Positions 15,497-22,277 of a stretch of DNA of 23,006 nt are shown one piece after another. Location: contig CAOOJO010000006.1 of assembly GCA_948496895.1 (NCBI GenBank), positions 1-23,006 on the forward strand, given 5' to 3'. The notes beneath the pieces are model-generated. The model saw only the letters and a list, made by a program, of their open reading frames with translations, did no database searches and was not told the DNA's origin. This DNA is from an uncultured Acetatifactor sp. (lineage in GTDB: Bacteria > Bacillota > Clostridia > Lachnospirales > Lachnospiraceae). The position numbers and the translations under genes were made by a program. How positions within the stretch are numbered: position 1 is the stretch's first letter; every line of letters starts with the position of its first letter.

Positions 15497-16720
15497 TTAA
15501 TTGTTGAAAATGTTCAGCTCCCCGTTGAAAATCTTGTCCGTCACCACGGCGATGGAGCCGATCAGGGGGGCCTGGCCGCCAAAGGAGGACTTCACGATTT
15601 CGATGACATGTCCTGTGTTGGACTGGGGGCCGCTGTTGAGCTTGGTGGTCAGGGTGTCCTCCACCACTGTGGTCTCCACAGGGGAGTCGTACCCCACGAT
15701 GATGTGGCTCACGTCCAGCAGATGGATGGCATTGCGCACCGCGTAGGCCAGATAGCCGCAGAACTCATCCAGCGCTGCCATGGCCAGGAAGTCCATGGCG
15801 GAGGCCGCGGTGATGATGTCGCTCCAGGTGTAGAACTCCTGCTCCTTCGCCAGCAGGGTCGGGCCCTTGTAGATATCGCGCAGCTCCTGGATATGGCGGT
15901 TCATGTTGTCGATGTTGGCGTAGAGCTCCAGGCAGCCCCGGTTGCCGCAGTTGCAGGAGGGGCCGGCGAAATTGATGGAGGTATGTCCCAGCTCGCCGCT
16001 CTGCCCGAAGTCTCCGTCATAGATGTTCCCCTGGAAGATATAGCCCGCCCCGATGCCGTTCATGATGTGCAGGTACAGCAGGTTGTCCGAATGGGCGTGG
16101 GAGCCGTAGATCTTTTCCGCCAGCGCGCCCGCGCTGCTGTCATGGATGATGTAGGCGGGGAGGCCCGTGCGCTCCTGGATGATTTCAGGCAGGGGCAGAT
16201 TTTTGATGCCCCAGAAATCCGTCGGCGTGGTAATCTTCTGGGCCTTGGTGTCCACAGGCCCCAGGGAGGAGATGCCGATGGCTACAATCCGTCTGGACTG
16301 TTCCTTGCGGAGCTGCTCGTAGAGCTGTATGAGCGTCTCTATCAGCGTATCCTGGTCCAGGGAATCGTATCTGTAGTCCTTCTGGGCGATGATCCTTCCT
16401 TTTAGGTCGGCCAGTATGCCGCTGAGCAGATTCCTCTTGATCAGCAGCCCCAGGATGAGCGGAGAATTGGGGGACAGATCAAGGATGATGGGCTTCCTGC
16501 CCAGAGAAGCGTCCGCTTCGCTGGAGGAATAGGTGTATTCCTTGATGATATCGTTTGCAATCAGGTCGGATACGATATTGCCAAGTGTGGTTTTCGTCAG
16601 ATGCATGCTTCTGGCGAGGTTTGCCCTTGAGACGGACTGTCCCGTGCTGATGAGGCGTAGGGCTAATGCGCGATTCTTTTCCTTTACGTTTGTGAGATTG
16701 GTTCCGTGCAATGTCGGCAT
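15497..16720 (-). CDS. ROK family transcriptional repressor (XylR/NagC-like)
   Basis: A 407-residue protein with an N-terminal winged-helix DNA-binding domain (about residues 10-75, including VSRANLARSMHLTKTTLGNIV) fused to a ROK sugar-kinase-like domain. The ROK signature zinc cluster is intact: CNCGNRGCLE (two Cys, then Cys in CGxxGC), preceded by GELGHTSINF. Family members sense a sugar or sugar phosphate and release DNA when it binds. I chose the ATG at 16720, with AAAGGA about 9 nt upstream, over the one at 16750: the promoter found at 16775-16802 leaves a leader too short for the upstream start. It is divergent from a ROK kinase gene, and operator-like repeats lie in the intergenic region. 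The sugar is unknown; the neighbouring kinase and SIS isomerase suggest a sugar they process. Confidence 0.9.
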   Translation of the reverse strand: MPTLHGTNLTNVKEKNRALALRLISTGQSVSRANLARSMHLTKTTLGNIVSDLIANDIIKEYTYSSSEADASLGRKPIILDLSPNSPLILGLLIKRNLLSGILADLKGRIIAQKDYRYDSLDQDTLIETLIQLYEQLRKEQSRRIVAIGISSLGPVDTKAQKITTPTDFWGIKNLPLPEIIQERTGLPAYIIHDSSAGALAEKIYGSHAHSDNLLYLHIMNGIGAGYIFQGNIYDGDFGQSGELGHTSINFAGPSCNCGNRGCLELYANIDNMNRHIQELRDIYKGPTLLAKEQEFYTWSDIITAASAMDFLAMAALDEFCGYLAYAVRNAIHLLDVSHIIVGYDSPVETTVVEDTLTTKLNSGPQSNTGHVIEIVKSSFGGQAPLIGSIAVVTDKIFNGELNIFNN

Positions 16721-16774
16721 AAATCTTCGTCCTTTCTCTGGCGGAGACATTCAGGTCGTTCCCCTTTTCTTTCT

Positions 16775-16802
16775 ATTATACATCATTTGTAAAGAAAATC
16801 AA
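16775..16802 (-). promoter_or_regulatory. Promoter of the ROK repressor gene
   Basis: On the minus strand TTGATT (16802-16797), a 16-bp spacer and TATAAT (16780-16775) form a good sigma-A promoter. The expected start lies near 16768, giving a leader of about 48 nt to the ATG at 16720. Confidence 0.7.
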
Positions 16803-16816
16803 TAAAAAGAGATAAG

Positions 16817-16837
16817 AAAGTAAAACGACATTACTAA
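16817..16837. promoter_or_regulatory. Candidate ROK operator upstream of the repressor promoter
   Basis: AAAGTAAA, 5 nt (acgac), ATTACTAA. This imperfect inverted repeat has the same 8-5-8 design as the perfect copy at 18682-18702 (6/8 and 7/8 matches). It lies 14 bp upstream of the repressor's -35 box, so autoregulation is plausible. Confidence 0.5.
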
Positions 16838-16920
16838 AAATCGGGAAACTTCGAAGCCCGGCTGTTTCCAAAATAGTCAAAATGTTAACAAATAATTTAC
16901 AAAATAAAAAACCCTGAAAG

Positions 16921-16962
16921 TTAGTAAACAGTATTGATTTAACAAAAGAAAAATGGTATTAT
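16921..16962 (+). promoter_or_regulatory. Promoter of the ROK kinase-SIS operon with overlapping operator-like repeat
   Basis: TTGATT (16934-16939), a 17-bp spacer and TATTAT (16957-16962) form a plausible promoter. Just upstream, TTAGTAAA (16921-16928), 5 nt, then a weaker second arm TTGATTTA (16934-16941) follow the same 8-5-8 design as the other sites, so a repressor bound here would cover the -35 box. The second arm is weak (5/8). The leader to the ATG at 17035 is about 66 nt. A further half-site (TTTACAAA, 16896-16903) lies 17 bp before it. Confidence 0.6.
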
Positions 16963-17034
16963 GATCTTGCAAAGCACTGAATAAAGGGTACCGGAAAACC
17001 ATACATCTTAAAGATGGCGGGAAGGGGAATCGAT

Positions 17035-18051
17035 ATGAAATATAGCATAGGCATAGACATCGGCGGGACCAAAAGTGCTGTTTTATTGGGGAATCCGCAG
17101 GGCGGCGAGGGCCCGGAGAAATTCATCCTGCGAAAGGAAGTCTTTGAGACGAGAAAGGCGGGAGGCCCCATGGCGGTGATTCAGAGGATGAAGGAGCTGA
17201 TTCACCAAATTCTCCAGGAGAGGGGGCTTTCCACAGAGGATATCATAGGGATAGGCATTAGCTGCGGCGGGCCGCTGGACAGCCGGGAGGGAATCATCAT
17301 GAACCCGCCCAACCTGCCGGGCTGGGACAATATTCCAATCAAACAGATTCTGGGGGAGGAATTTGGCCTCCCCGTGGCGCTGGAGAACGATGCCAACGCC
17401 TGCGCGGTGGCGGAATGGAAGTACGGCGCGGGCAGGGGGTACGACAATGTCATCTTCCTGACCTTCGGCACGGGCCTGGGAGCCGGATTGATCCTGGACG
17501 GGAAGCTCTACCGCGGCGCCAACGACATGGCAGGGGAAGTGGGCCATGTCAGGCTGGAGAGATGGGGGCCGGTGGGCTACGGCAAGATGGGCTCCTTCGA
17601 GGGATTCTGCAGCGGCGCGGGCATCAGCCAGATGGCCAGGATGAAGGTGCTGGAGCGGATTGAGAACGGCATGAGCCAGGATCTGTGCCAGGGCATGGAG
17701 GATCTGGATCAGCTCAACGCCAGGGACATAGCGATCGCCGCGGACAGGGGAGACGAGCTGGCCATAGAAATCTACCGCCTGTGCGGCGAGCAGCTTGGCC
17801 GGGGGCTGGCCATGCTGGTGGACATCCTGAATCCGGAGATCATCATCATCGGCAGCATCTTCCAGAGGTGCAGACATCTGCTCTGGCCCTACGCGGAGCG
17901 GGTGATGAAGCGGGAGGCGCTGGAGGCTTCCGCGGCGGCATGCGTGGTGGTGCCTGCCCAGCTGGGAGAGAACATAGGCGATTACGCCGCGCTGGTGCTG
18001 GCGGCTTACAATTTTGGAGAGAAGGAAGCGACAGGGAATGGATGCGGTTGA
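17035..18051 (+). CDS. ROK family sugar kinase
   Basis: A 338-residue cytoplasmic kinase of the ROK family (glucokinase/N-acetylhexosamine kinase type). It has the phosphate-binding IGIDIGGTKSAVLLG at the N-terminus, the sugar-binding and catalytic stretch ALENDANACAVAEWKYG (the Asp of END is the expected base), GTGLGAGLILDG, and GEVGHVRLE. The zinc cluster CxCGxxGC that most ROK proteins carry after the GH motif is absent: the segment reads GPVGYGKMGSFEGFCSG. This variant subgroup occurs in Clostridia. The ATG at 17035 has AAGGGG about 8 nt upstream; the frame extends to 17014 without a ribosome site. It overlaps the SIS gene by 14 bp, so the two are coupled. It probably phosphorylates a free hexose or amino sugar; the exact sugar is not readable from sequence. 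Confidence 0.9.
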   Translation: MKYSIGIDIGGTKSAVLLGNPQGGEGPEKFILRKEVFETRKAGGPMAVIQRMKELIHQILQERGLSTEDIIGIGISCGGPLDSREGIIMNPPNLPGWDNIPIKQILGEEFGLPVALENDANACAVAEWKYGAGRGYDNVIFLTFGTGLGAGLILDGKLYRGANDMAGEVGHVRLERWGPVGYGKMGSFEGFCSGAGISQMARMKVLERIENGMSQDLCQGMEDLDQLNARDIAIAADRGDELAIEIYRLCGEQLGRGLAMLVDILNPEIIIIGSIFQRCRHLLWPYAERVMKREALEASAAACVVVPAQLGENIGDYAALVLAAYNFGEKEATGNGCG

Positions 18052-18685
18052 GGAAATCTGGCGGGGGCTGGCGGAGCGTTACCCCATTCTGGAGGTCTGC
18101 AGGGAAGATATCATGGAGGCCTACCGGGAGATGCGGAAAAGCTTTGAACAGGGAGGGAAGCTCCTGATATGCGGCAACGGCGGCAGCAGCGCGGATGCCC
18201 AGCATATCGTGGGGGAGCTGATGAAGGAATGCGTGCTGCCCAGACAGGTGCCCCAGGCGTTCGCCCGGGCCTGCCGCAGGCTCTATCCCGGCCAGGGGCT
18301 GGAGGGGAAGCTGCAGGGAGCGCTTCCTGCCATCGCCATCGGGACGAACCAGGCGCTTGCCTCGGCCTATGCCAATGACGCGGCTCCGGAGATGGCCTAT
18401 GCCCAGGAGGTCTTCGGCTACGGCAGGCAGGGGGACGTGCTGCTGGGCCTGAGTACCTCGGGGAATTCTGAGAATGTAATCAACGCGGTGAAGGTGGCCA
18501 GGGCCGCGGGGCTGCGCTGCGTCGGCATCGGCGGCCAGGGCGGCGGCATGCTGCGGGAGCTTAGCCATGTGTACGTGGCGCTGCCGGAGCGGGAGACCTA
18601 TCTGGTGCAGGAGCTGACCCTGCCGGTGTACCATGCGTGGTGCCGCATGCTGGAGGCAGCCTTTTGGGGTGACGGGCATAATTAG
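18038..18685 (+). CDS. SIS domain protein, GmhA-like phosphosugar isomerase
   Basis: A 215-residue SIS-domain protein. LLICGNGGSSADAQHIVGEL matches the phosphate-binding site of GmhA (sedoheptulose-7-phosphate isomerase), followed by GDVLLGLSTSGNSENVINA, GIGGQGGG and a C-terminal helix with QELTLPVYHAWC. Compared with classical GmhA there is an insert of about 30 residues after GELMKECVLPR, a pattern of one SIS subgroup. It would isomerise a sugar phosphate, most likely the product of the ROK kinase with which it overlaps by 14 bp; heptose use is possible but unproven, as no heptose pathway genes are nearby. The ATG at 18038 is chosen (AAGGA upstream, spacing about 11); a TTG at 18014 would add 8 residues. 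The TAG stop lies inside an operator-like repeat. Confidence 0.85.
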   Translation: MDAVEEIWRGLAERYPILEVCREDIMEAYREMRKSFEQGGKLLICGNGGSSADAQHIVGELMKECVLPRQVPQAFARACRRLYPGQGLEGKLQGALPAIAIGTNQALASAYANDAAPEMAYAQEVFGYGRQGDVLLGLSTSGNSENVINAVKVARAAGLRCVGIGGQGGGMLRELSHVYVALPERETYLVQELTLPVYHAWCRMLEAAFWGDGHN

Positions 18686-18702
18686 TAAAAATAATTTACT
18701 AA
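18682..18702. promoter_or_regulatory. Perfect 8-5-8 inverted repeat, candidate ROK repressor operator
   Basis: TTAGTAAA (18682-18689), aataa, TTTACTAA (18695-18702): a perfect inverted repeat overlapping the SIS stop codon and 13 bp upstream of a possible promoter for the deacetylase. Two degenerate copies with the same spacing lie at 16817-16837 and 16921-16941 in the ROK repressor/kinase intergenic region, making the ROK repressor the natural ligand. It has no T-run, so it is unlikely to be a terminator. Confidence 0.65.
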
Positions 18703-18715
18703 ATGGATTTGGAAT

Positions 18716-18743
18716 TTGGCAAAGCTTTCTTTACATATATTAG
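18716..18743 (+). promoter_or_regulatory. Possible promoter of the deacetylase gene
   Basis: TTGGCA (18716-18721), a 16-bp spacer and TATTAG (18738-18743) form a fair sigma-A match (5/6 and 4/6). The transcript would begin just before the long hairpin. Confidence 0.35.
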
Positions 18744-18756
18744 AGCAAGAGGACAG

Positions 18757-18812
18757 ATTAGCCATGTGGGATTCGCGGGAGGGCAGCCGCCCGGGAATCC
18801 CACATGGCTAAT
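18757..18812. repeat. Long near-perfect hairpin (23-bp arms) in the deacetylase leader
   Basis: The arms 18757-18779 and 18790-18812 are inverted copies of each other with one mismatch, around a 10-nt loop (18780-18789); the arm starts ATTAGCCATGTGGGATTC. It ends 4 nt before the AAAGGAAG ribosome site of the deacetylase gene. There is no T-run on either side, so it is not a normal intrinsic terminator. It may control translation or mRNA stability, or be the footprint of a small palindromic repeat. Confidence 0.75.
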
Positions 18813-18832
18813 TGCGAAAGGAAGTCGGACAG

Positions 18833-19807
18833 ATGAAGACGATATATGTAAAGGAAGTGGTACAAAAGCTGCTGCAGACCCAGCGGATAAAGTGGAGGAA
18901 GGTGATTCCCGCCCTGGCCCTGTTCACCGCCATGTTCTTCCTGGGCAGGGAGGTGGCGGAGATTCGCGCACAGGCCAGACAGACCTCGGTGGAGGTGCTT
19001 ACGCAGAGCGAGGACTGGGGCCTAGGGTTCGGCTCGGAGGGGAGCAGGCCCACAGGCAACGCCACGGCGGCGGAGCTTGCGGAATACAATGCCTACTATT
19101 GCGGGCAGGGGGAGGAGAAGGTGATTTATCTGACCTTCGACTGCGGCTATGAGAACGGGAACACGGAACCCATTCTGGACGCGCTGAAAAAGCACAATGC
19201 CCCGGCCACCTTCTTCGTGGTGGGACATTTCCTGGAGTCCGCCCCGGAAATCGCGAAGCGCATGGTGGCGGACGGCCATACCGTGGGCAACCATACATAT
19301 CACCATCCGGACATGTCCAAGATTTCGGAGAAGGCGTCCTTCCAGAAGGAGATGGACGATGTGGCGGCCCTGTTCAAGGAGGTCACGGGCGGGGAGCTTG
19401 CCATGTACTACAGGCCGCCTCAGGGAAAGTACAGCAGGGAGAACCTGCAGATGGCAAAGGACCTGGGATATTCCACCTTCTTCTGGAGCCTGGCCTATGT
19501 GGACTGGAACCAGGACAGCCAGCCCAGCCATGAGGAGGCCTTCTCCAAACTGACCAAGCGCATCCATCCCGGGGCCATCGTCCTGCTCCACAGCACCTCG
19601 AAGACCAATGGGGAGATCATGGATGAACTCCTGACGAAATGGGAGGAGATGGGATATACCTTCCGACCGCTGTCGGATCTGGCGGCAGGGTCAGGCACCG
19701 AGGGCGGGAACAAGGCGGAGGACGGCGGAAATTCGGGAAACGATGGAGCCAATAGCGGCGGAGGGCGGATATTGCAGGACGAAAACGCGGGAAGTCCGGA
19801 AGGCTGA
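18833..19807 (+). CDS. PdaA-like polysaccharide deacetylase (peptidoglycan N-acetylmuramic acid deacetylase family)
   Basis: A 324-residue membrane-anchored or secreted NodB-domain protein. After one hydrophobic helix (about residues 25-43) and a linker, the catalytic domain (about 95-290) shows motif 1 TFDCGYENG (about 100-108; like TFDNGYENG of PdaA rather than TFDDG), motif 2 NHTYHHPD (metal-binding His, about 154-160), motif 3 YRPPQGKYS (about 190), and the later SLAYVDWNQD and IVLLHS motifs. PdaA removes acetyl from N-acetylmuramic acid in spore peptidoglycan, a step to muramic delta-lactam needed for germination; sequence alone cannot exclude another sugar substrate. It ends in a Gly/Asn/Ser/Asp-rich tail of about 35 residues. 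The ATG at 18833 follows AAAGGAAG by about 9 nt. An operator-like repeat and a strong hairpin lie directly upstream. Confidence 0.85.
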   Translation: MKTIYVKEVVQKLLQTQRIKWRKVIPALALFTAMFFLGREVAEIRAQARQTSVEVLTQSEDWGLGFGSEGSRPTGNATAAELAEYNAYYCGQGEEKVIYLTFDCGYENGNTEPILDALKKHNAPATFFVVGHFLESAPEIAKRMVADGHTVGNHTYHHPDMSKISEKASFQKEMDDVAALFKEVTGGELAMYYRPPQGKYSRENLQMAKDLGYSTFFWSLAYVDWNQDSQPSHEEAFSKLTKRIHPGAIVLLHSTSKTNGEIMDELLTKWEEMGYTFRPLSDLAAGSGTEGGNKAEDGGNSGNDGANSGGGRILQDENAGSPEG

Positions 19808-20058
19808 AGCTTTTCGAGGAAGGGCAGAACTCCGGATAGAACTGAGCGAGGGCATAAAAACAACACCGGCTGTCGCGTGTTCTACGGGATTTTCTCTATG
19901 GTTGCACCTAGACACCGACAATACGGCCGCGCCGTACTCCTCCCGGAACCGATGTTGCCCTTATTATAATACAGAGTTCGGGGGATGGCAAGATTTTTCG
20001 CTGCAGGCGCGCCCTCCCGGAGCAGCGCTCTCGGGGTAGTTGAGATTGCGCCGCGGGC
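19808..20058. other. Gene-free stretch with several short inverted repeats
   Basis: I find no convincing coding frame here. Short hairpins are present: AACAC/GTGTT (about 19861-19880), TACGGC-cgc-GCCGTA (19922-19936, perfect), CCCGGAAC with GTTCGGGG (19942-19949 and 19976-19983, one bulge), and CCCGGAG with CTCTCGGG (about 20015-20038, one bulge). None has a convincing T-run, so no terminator is called. It matches no riboswitch or structured RNA that I recognise. Confidence 0.4.
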
Positions 20059-20087
20059 TTGACTTGCGGAGGGACCTATTTTATAAT
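20059..20087 (+). promoter_or_regulatory. Sigma-A promoter of guaA
   Basis: TTGACT (20059-20064), a 17-bp spacer and TATAAT (20082-20087) is nearly consensus. The start should fall near 20094, giving a leader of about 71 nt to the ATG at 20165. This rules out the in-frame ATG at 20096 as the start. Confidence 0.85.
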
Positions 20088-20164
20088 GGGAAACGATGAA
20101 GAGCCTGTACCTTCACGTCTCTGTAGAAGGAAGGGAAGACATGGTTCGGAACAAAGGAGGAATT

Positions 20165-21709
20165 ATGGAGAAGGAACTGGTAGCGGTCATTGACTTTGGC
20201 GGTCAATACAATCAGCTGATAGCCCGCCGGGTCAGGGAATGCAATGTGTACTGTGAGATTTATTCATATAAAACGGATCTGGCGAAAATCATGGAGAGGA
20301 GGCCCAAGGGCATCATCCTCACCGGCGGCCCCAGCAGCTGCTATGAGGAGGGGGCGGCCACCTGCTCCCCGGAGCTGTTCGAACAGGGGATTCCGGTGCT
20401 GGGGCTGTGCTACGGGGCCCAACTGATGACGCATGTGCTGGGCGGCGAAGTGACCCGGGCAGCGGCCAGAGAGTATGGCAAGACCGAGGTGGACGTGGAC
20501 ACCTCCTCCCGGCTGTTCACGGACGTGACGCCCCACACGGTGTGCTGGATGAGCCATTTCGACTATATCGCCCGCATGGCCCCGGGCTTTCGGGCGGTGG
20601 CGCATACCGCCAACTGTCCTGTGGCGGCCGCGGAGTGGGAGGAGCGGGGACTCTATGCCATCCAGTTCCACCCGGAGGTGCTCCACACTGCGGAGGGTTC
20701 CAGGATGCTGTACAATTTCGTGCGGCACATCTGCGGCTGCGTGGGGGACTGGCGGATGGACTCCTTCGTGGAGGAGAATATCAAAGCCATCCGTGAGAAG
20801 GTGGGCAAGGGCAAGGTGCTCTGCGCCCTGTCCGGCGGCGTGGATTCCTCGGTGGCGGCGGTGCTGCTGTCCAGGGCGGTGGGCAGCCAGCTCACCTGCG
20901 TGTTCGTGGATCATGGGCTGTTGCGCAAGGACGAGGGAGATCAGGTGGAGGCGGTCTTCGGCCCCCGGGGCAATTATGAGCTGAACTTCATCCGGGTGGA
21001 TGCCGGACAGCGGTTTTATGACAAGCTGGCGGGAGTCTGCGAGCCGGAGCGCAAGCGCAAGATCATCGGCGGGGAGTTCATCCGGGTCTTTGAGGAAGAG
21101 GCGAAGAAAATCGGCGCCGTGGACTTCCTGGTGCAGGGCACGATCTACCCGGATGTGGTGGAGAGCGGCCTGGGCGGGGAATCCGCTGTGATCAAGTCCC
21201 ACCACAATGTGGGCGGCCTGCCCTCCTGCGTGGAGTTCAAGGAGATTGTGGAGCCCCTGAGGAATCTGTTCAAGGACGAGGTCAGGAAGGTGGGCCTGGA
21301 ACTGGGCATCCCGGAGCAGCTGGTGTTTCGGCAGCCATTCCCCGGCCCGGGCCTGGGCGTGCGCATCCTGGGCGAGGTGACCGCCGAGAAGGTGAAGATC
21401 GTGCAGGACGCGGATGCGATTTTCCGGGAGGAAATCGCCAGGGCCGGCCTGGACAGGGAGCTGAACCAGTATTTCGCTGCCATGACGAACATGCGTTCGG
21501 TTGGCGTCATGGGGGACGAGAGGACTTATGATTACGCCATCGCGCTGCGGGCGGTGAACACGGTGGATTTCATGACCGCGGAGGCGGCGGAAATCCCCTG
21601 GGAGGTGCTCAAGCGGGTGATGAGCAGGATCATCAACGAGGTGCGGGGGGTGAACCGGGTGCTTTATGACGTCAGCTCTAAGCCTCCTGGGACCATAGAG
21701 TTCGAGTGA
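20165..21709 (+). CDS. guaA: GMP synthase (glutamine-hydrolysing)
   Basis: A 514-residue enzyme converting XMP to GMP with ATP and glutamine. The N-terminal class I glutamine amidotransferase domain carries the nucleophile Cys82 in LGLCYGAQ and the His169/Glu171 pair in QFHPEVLHT. The ATP pyrophosphatase domain has the PP-loop SGGVDSS (223-229), followed by FVDHGLLRKDE. The C-terminal dimerisation domain contains RQPFPGPGLGVRILGE and ends in PPGTIEFE, the standard GuaA terminus. Length is normal. AAAGGAGG (20153-20160) precedes the ATG at 20165 by 4 nt. The gene is intact and codon usage fits the GC-rich middle of the window. Its TGA overlaps the next ORF's start, which marks a sharp drop in GC and a change of gene character. 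Confidence 0.97.
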   Translation: MEKELVAVIDFGGQYNQLIARRVRECNVYCEIYSYKTDLAKIMERRPKGIILTGGPSSCYEEGAATCSPELFEQGIPVLGLCYGAQLMTHVLGGEVTRAAAREYGKTEVDVDTSSRLFTDVTPHTVCWMSHFDYIARMAPGFRAVAHTANCPVAAAEWEERGLYAIQFHPEVLHTAEGSRMLYNFVRHICGCVGDWRMDSFVEENIKAIREKVGKGKVLCALSGGVDSSVAAVLLSRAVGSQLTCVFVDHGLLRKDEGDQVEAVFGPRGNYELNFIRVDAGQRFYDKLAGVCEPERKRKIIGGEFIRVFEEEAKKIGAVDFLVQGTIYPDVVESGLGGESAVIKSHHNVGGLPSCVEFKEIVEPLRNLFKDEVRKVGLELGIPEQLVFRQPFPGPGLGVRILGEVTAEKVKIVQDADAIFREEIARAGLDRELNQYFAAMTNMRSVGVMGDERTYDYAIALRAVNTVDFMTAEAAEIPWEVLKRVMSRIINEVRGVNRVLYDVSSKPPGTIEFE

Positions 21710-22257
21710 TGAAGAAGGGGCAATATCATGGCTCAAATCAGTTTGTACATAAAAAACTGGGACAAGAGAAACGGATACCATTTGAAGTATCTGTTGATCC
21801 GTTTTATTCGCAGGAGAATATGACCAGACTGCCCAGAGAGGTAATAAGCGACAGGGAGAAACACTTTTTGCGTGAGGTAACGCCGATGATAGTCGCCGAC
21901 CTTATGGCGGTTTCGTCTCAATACGAAACGGTGATATGCGAGGGAGACATTGACTACGAGGCAATAATCCCTGTTGCGGAGCATTTCGTGTACCTGAACA
22001 ACCAGGGAACAAAATTTGACTGGTTTGACCGTCCCGACCATGAAAATATTGCCCGGAGCGTAAACAGAAGAACCGACCTGACAGACGAGGAAAAAGCCGA
22101 AATAATCAGAAATGCCTACGAAGCCGTGTCGGGAGACGAGGGCGTCGTTCCGCGCTGGGCATCGGAAAAAGGCGTTAAGGTAATACCGTGGGACGATAAT
22201 GTTCCTCCCGAAAAAACGGCCGCCGAGACCGCAGAATATTTCGGGCTTAAAAAATAA
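21709..22257 (+). CDS. Probable 5'-truncated P-loop kinase-like protein
   Basis: The frame overlaps the guaA stop (TGATG) and encodes 182 residues. From about residue 38 it reads like the C-terminal two thirds of a nucleotide-binding protein seen in Clostridia: REKHFLREVTPMIVADLM, ETVICEGDIDYEAIIPVAEH, FDWFDRPDH, NRRTDLTDEEKAEIIRNAYEAV and IPWDD near the end. I recall full-length relatives that begin with a P-loop (GxxxxGKS/T); no such motif is present here, and no frame upstream offers one before guaA. No ribosome site serves this start; the good one 21714-21720 serves a different frame. So the gene is probably a decayed fragment. Lower GC than guaA. Family recognition is from memory and moderate. 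Confidence 0.5.
   Translation: MKKGQYHGSNQFVHKKLGQEKRIPFEVSVDPFYSQENMTRLPREVISDREKHFLREVTPMIVADLMAVSSQYETVICEGDIDYEAIIPVAEHFVYLNNQGTKFDWFDRPDHENIARSVNRRTDLTDEEKAEIIRNAYEAVSGDEGVVPRWASEKGVKVIPWDDNVPPEKTAAETAEYFGLKK
21728..21823 (+). other. Short ORF with antitoxin-like start, possible gene scar
   Basis: ATG at 21728 follows GAAGGGG with 7-nt spacing and encodes 31 residues beginning MAQISLYI, a start I associate with small CopG-like antitoxins of Lachnospiraceae; the rest (KNWDKRNGYHLKYLLIRF) does not match. It stops at 21823 inside the next gene's frame. It may be the 5' stub of an antitoxin gene joined to foreign sequence. The match is only eight residues long. Confidence 0.25.
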
Positions 22258-22277
22258 GTTATAAGGAGCATGGAGGA

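Noticed and set aside
18682..18702. The inverted repeat at the SIS stop as a terminator
   Set aside because: AT-rich 8-bp stem without a following T-run; the same pattern recurs at promoters, which favours an operator.
20088..20164. Purine riboswitch in the guaA leader
   Set aside because: The leader is about 71 nt and I see none of the conserved purine-riboswitch core, nor a terminator hairpin.
20096..20164. Upstream ATG of guaA at 20096
   Set aside because: It coincides with the predicted transcript start and has no ribosome site; 20165 has AAAGGAGG and matches normal GuaA N-termini.
20264..21781. A 505-codon open frame on the minus strand across guaA
   Set aside because: Shadow of guaA; its composition (His, Pro, Leu, Arg) is typical of an antisense frame.
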